Source: Flavobacteriales bacterium (lineage in GTDB: Bacteria; Bacteroidota; Bacteroidia; Flavobacteriales_D; Crocinitomicaceae). From it: 64,000 nucleotides of DNA. Of this stretch, positions 61,861 to 64,000 are shown one piece after another. Below the pieces are notes generated by a model. It was not told the DNA's origin. It did no database searches and saw nothing but the letters and a program-made list of their open reading frames with translations. Position numbers and translations under genes: made by a program. The DNA lies in NCBI GenBank assembly GCA_947447525.1, contig CANFJL010000008.1, forward strand, positions 62,001 to 126,000, read 5' to 3'. Every line of letters begins with the position of its first letter. Position 1 is the first letter of the stretch.

Positions 61861-64000
61861 ATGAATAATTCTACTATAAATTATAAGGTTTATTTTCTTT
61901 TTTTAAGTGTTTTTTTAGCAGCAAATGCTTTTGGGCAAGTAAGTGGTAAAGTAATCGATTCGAATACAAAAGAAGGAGTCTATGGAGTGAAAATTAGTTC
62001 CATTCATGGGGAAAGGGCGCTCACCAATGCTGAAGGAACTTTTGTTATAAATATTAAAAAATTTCCCGCTGAACTTTATTTTTCGTGCGGAAGTTATTTA
62101 AATGACACCTTATCTATTTCTGACGATACTCCTTTTGAAATGCGTTTAACAAAACCTATTCAGGAAATAAATACTATTGTTGTAACAGCAGGAAAAAGAG
62201 ATCAGAAAATTGAAGAGATTACCATGTCCATGGAAATTTTAAAGCCTGAGTTGCTGAATAACAAAGGATATTCTAATCTAGAGCAAGCCGTTGATCAAAG
62301 CCCTGGGGTTTATGCAATGGATGGTCAAGTAAGTATTCGAGGTGGAGGTGGTTATGCCTATGGAGCGGGGAGTCGGGTGATGCTTTTGTGGAATGGTGTA
62401 CCCATGCTATCTCCTGATGTTGGTGATGCAAAATGGAATGCTGTACCGATGGAACAAGCATCACAGATTGAAATTATAAAAGGAGCATCATCAGTACTCT
62501 ATGGAAGTGGTGCGCTGAATGGAATTATTGCATTAAACGAAAAAGAACCTACTAAAACAGGCGAATTCAAAGCTAAAGTTCAATCTGGTATTTATGGTGA
62601 CCCCAAAAGAGCTTCTTTGCAATATTGGCACACCAACCCTACCTTTCATTTAGCAGATATTTATTATGGAAAAGCGATTAAAAATATGGGCTTCACCATT
62701 GGAACAAATGCGGTAATTGATGAAGGATTTAGACAAGGTGAAACAGAGAAACGATTCAGATTAAATGGATCATTCTATGTCAAGCCAAGCAAACACGAGC
62801 AAATGAAATTGGGTGTTAGTTACAATCTACAACATCAAGATGTTGGGGTTTTTGTACTCTGGAAAAATGATACGAATTGTTATCAAGCAATGGATAATAC
62901 TATTTCAAGACAAAAAGCTATCCGATTTAGCATTGATCCCTATATTAAGTTTACGGATAAACATAATAACAAACACCATTTTAAATCCCGTTATTATATT
63001 GTGACCACAGGGAACGACCAGAAAGTTTATGATGCTTCCTTTGCTCAAATGTTTTATCTAGATTACCAAATACAGCACAAAATTAATGCACAAAACAACA
63101 TTACTTTTGGAGCTACGAACACCAATAATGTGGTGAAAAGTTGGGTATTTGGTGACCACTTAAGCGAAAGTGCTGCTACTTACGCGCAATTAGAAACCAA
63201 ATTAAAAAAATGGGATTTTTCTGGTGGACTGAGATTTGAGTATTGCCAATTAGATACCCTTTTGCCAGATTCTAAAATGAAAATTAATGCGAATCATTCC
63301 ATTCCAATTCAACCGATATTCCGTTATGGATTGCATTATGCAGCAACAAAGTCTACGCATTTCCGAGCTTCTTTTGGACAAGGAATTCGATTTCCTTCCA
63401 TAGCAGAAAGATTTGTCTCTACTTCAGTCGGAGGAGTAATCATTTTTAAAAATCCATCTTTAAGACCTGAATCAGGTTGGGCAGCTGAAATTGGAGCCAA
63501 ACAGATTGTTAAAATTGGGACCTGGAAAGGAATGATTGATGTTGCTGGATTCGTAAATCAATACAGTAACATGACCGAATTTGTTTTTGGTCTATACAAA
63601 CCTGATACCATGGGAAGTTTACAAACAAGCAATCCTGATGCTTTAAATTACTTTTATAATTGGGTAGGATTTCAAGCACAAAATGCTGAAAAAGCAAGGA
63701 TAAGTGGATTAGAATTTTCATTTAATAGTACTGGTAAAATTAAAGAGGTAGAATTGACGACTTTATTAGGATATACTTACATGAATCCAATTAGTTTGAA
63801 TTTAGATCCTAGTTATCGTCAGACATTTTCTGACACCACCAGCAATATGCTCAAATATCGATTCAGACATTTAGCGAAAGCAGACATTCAAATGACCTAT
63901 AAAGGTATTAGTTTAGGCTTTTCAAGCAGATATAACAGTTACATGAGTAATATAGACAGGGTGTTTGAATCTGGGGTATTGGGGCAAGAATTATTAGTTG
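61861..64000 (+). CDS. TonB-dependent receptor, truncated by the window end
   Basis: At least 713 residues are encoded before the window ends, with no stop codon, so the gene continues. A signal peptide (about 8-26, ending ANAFGQ) is followed by a CarboxypepD_reg-like domain (VSGKVIDSNTKEGVYGVKI; 26-105), then a plug (SNLEQAVDQSPGVYAMDGQVSIRGGGGYAYG, IEIIKGASSVLYGSGALNGIIAL) and barrel strands. The RGGGGYAYG-x-GSRV and GASSVLYGSGALNG motifs are typical of ferric-siderophore or vitamin receptors. Ligand not evident. A near-match -7 element (TACTTTAC) lies in the 31 bases between dprA and this start. Confidence 0.9.
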   Translation, partial: MNNSTINYKVYFLFLSVFLAANAFGQVSGKVIDSNTKEGVYGVKISSIHGERALTNAEGTFVINIKKFPAELYFSCGSYLNDTLSISDDTPFEMRLTKPIQEINTIVVTAGKRDQKIEEITMSMEILKPELLNNKGYSNLEQAVDQSPGVYAMDGQVSIRGGGGYAYGAGSRVMLLWNGVPMLSPDVGDAKWNAVPMEQASQIEIIKGASSVLYGSGALNGIIALNEKEPTKTGEFKAKVQSGIYGDPKRASLQYWHTNPTFHLADIYYGKAIKNMGFTIGTNAVIDEGFRQGETEKRFRLNGSFYVKPSKHEQMKLGVSYNLQHQDVGVFVLWKNDTNCYQAMDNTISRQKAIRFSIDPYIKFTDKHNNKHHFKSRYYIVTTGNDQKVYDASFAQMFYLDYQIQHKINAQNNITFGATNTNNVVKSWVFGDHLSESAATYAQLETKLKKWDFSGGLRFEYCQLDTLLPDSKMKINANHSIPIQPIFRYGLHYAATKSTHFRASFGQGIRFPSIAERFVSTSVGGVIIFKNPSLRPESGWAAEIGAKQIVKIGTWKGMIDVAGFVNQYSNMTEFVFGLYKPDTMGSLQTSNPDALNYFYNWVGFQAQNAEKARISGLEFSFNSTGKIKEVELTTLLGYTYMNPISLNLDPSYRQTFSDTTSNMLKYRFRHLAKADIQMTYKGISLGFSSRYNSYMSNIDRVFESGVLGQELLV

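Noticed and set aside
62273-62464. Minus-strand frame inside the terminal TonB receptor
   Set aside because: His-rich mirror of the Gly/Met-rich plug domain; not a gene.

Overview
The window looks like chromosomal DNA from a marine or freshwater member of the Bacteroidota, most likely a flavobacterial lineage near Fluviicola/Crocinitomix. This is inferred from gene content, since no rRNA gene is present. The DNA is AT-rich. It encodes the gliding/type IX secretion (T9SS) protein SprA, a PorP/SprF protein and two proteins with the T9SS type B (gliding-motility) C-terminal domain. It also has two TonB-dependent receptors with carboxypeptidase-like N-terminal domains and a two-piece MetH. Many upstream regions carry the Bacteroidota -7 promoter element TAnnTTTG. 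Neither phage genes nor transposases are visible.

Layout. 1-2.6 kb: a minus-strand redox/stress-like set (DoxX, two YceI proteins, a small membrane protein) divergent from an HxlR regulator, with a tandem palindromic operator between them. 2.6-7.5 kb: a TonB receptor, an NAD(P)-binding protein, a RelE/ParE toxin-antitoxin pair, two repeat-rich intergenic stretches and an initiator tRNA-Met. 7.5-17 kb: a PorP/SprF plus type B-sorted protein pair, a 1768-residue surface protein with 15 Ig-like repeats, and a PpiD-type foldase. 17-32 kb: a long minus-strand series odhA-odhB-maeB-ruvA-sprA-acetyltransferase. 32-37 kb: a DUF423 protein divergent from lipoprotein-mrp-nfu, then an aldehyde dehydrogenase and a SOUL/MsrA pair. 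37-43 kb: a five-gene minus-strand unit (methyltransferase, di-haem peroxidase, Sufu-like protein, EamA transporter, S9 peptidase). 43-53 kb: an oligopeptidase B-like enzyme with a DUF4421 protein, then hutU, an RsmI-like methylase, a tyrosine phosphatase, a glycosyltransferase and a flippase-like protein. Divergent from these is ruvC, a potassium-channel-like protein and rnhA. 53-64 kb: a 1250-residue PKD-repeat adhesin, a split methionine synthase under a SAM-I riboswitch, dprA, and the start of a second TonB receptor that runs off the end.

How it fits together. SprA, PorP/SprF and the two type B-sorted proteins belong to surface secretion and gliding. OdhAB and MaeB form a TCA-cycle and anaplerotic block. 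RuvA, RuvC, RNase HI and DprA are DNA recombination and repair genes scattered among unrelated operons. Mrp and Nfu form an Fe-S cluster pair. The riboswitch-controlled MetH pair closes the methionine/SAM loop.

The most interesting items are: the HxlR operator; the repeat-built surface protein whose barrel topology does not fit its length; the channel-like protein with an altered selectivity filter between ruvC and rnhA; a duplicated tRNA 3' end beside the initiator tRNA; the Sufu-like protein in a peroxidase operon; and two possible leaderless mRNAs. I found no clear new multi-gene defence or biosynthetic system. All family calls come from reading the sequence; no database search was run.
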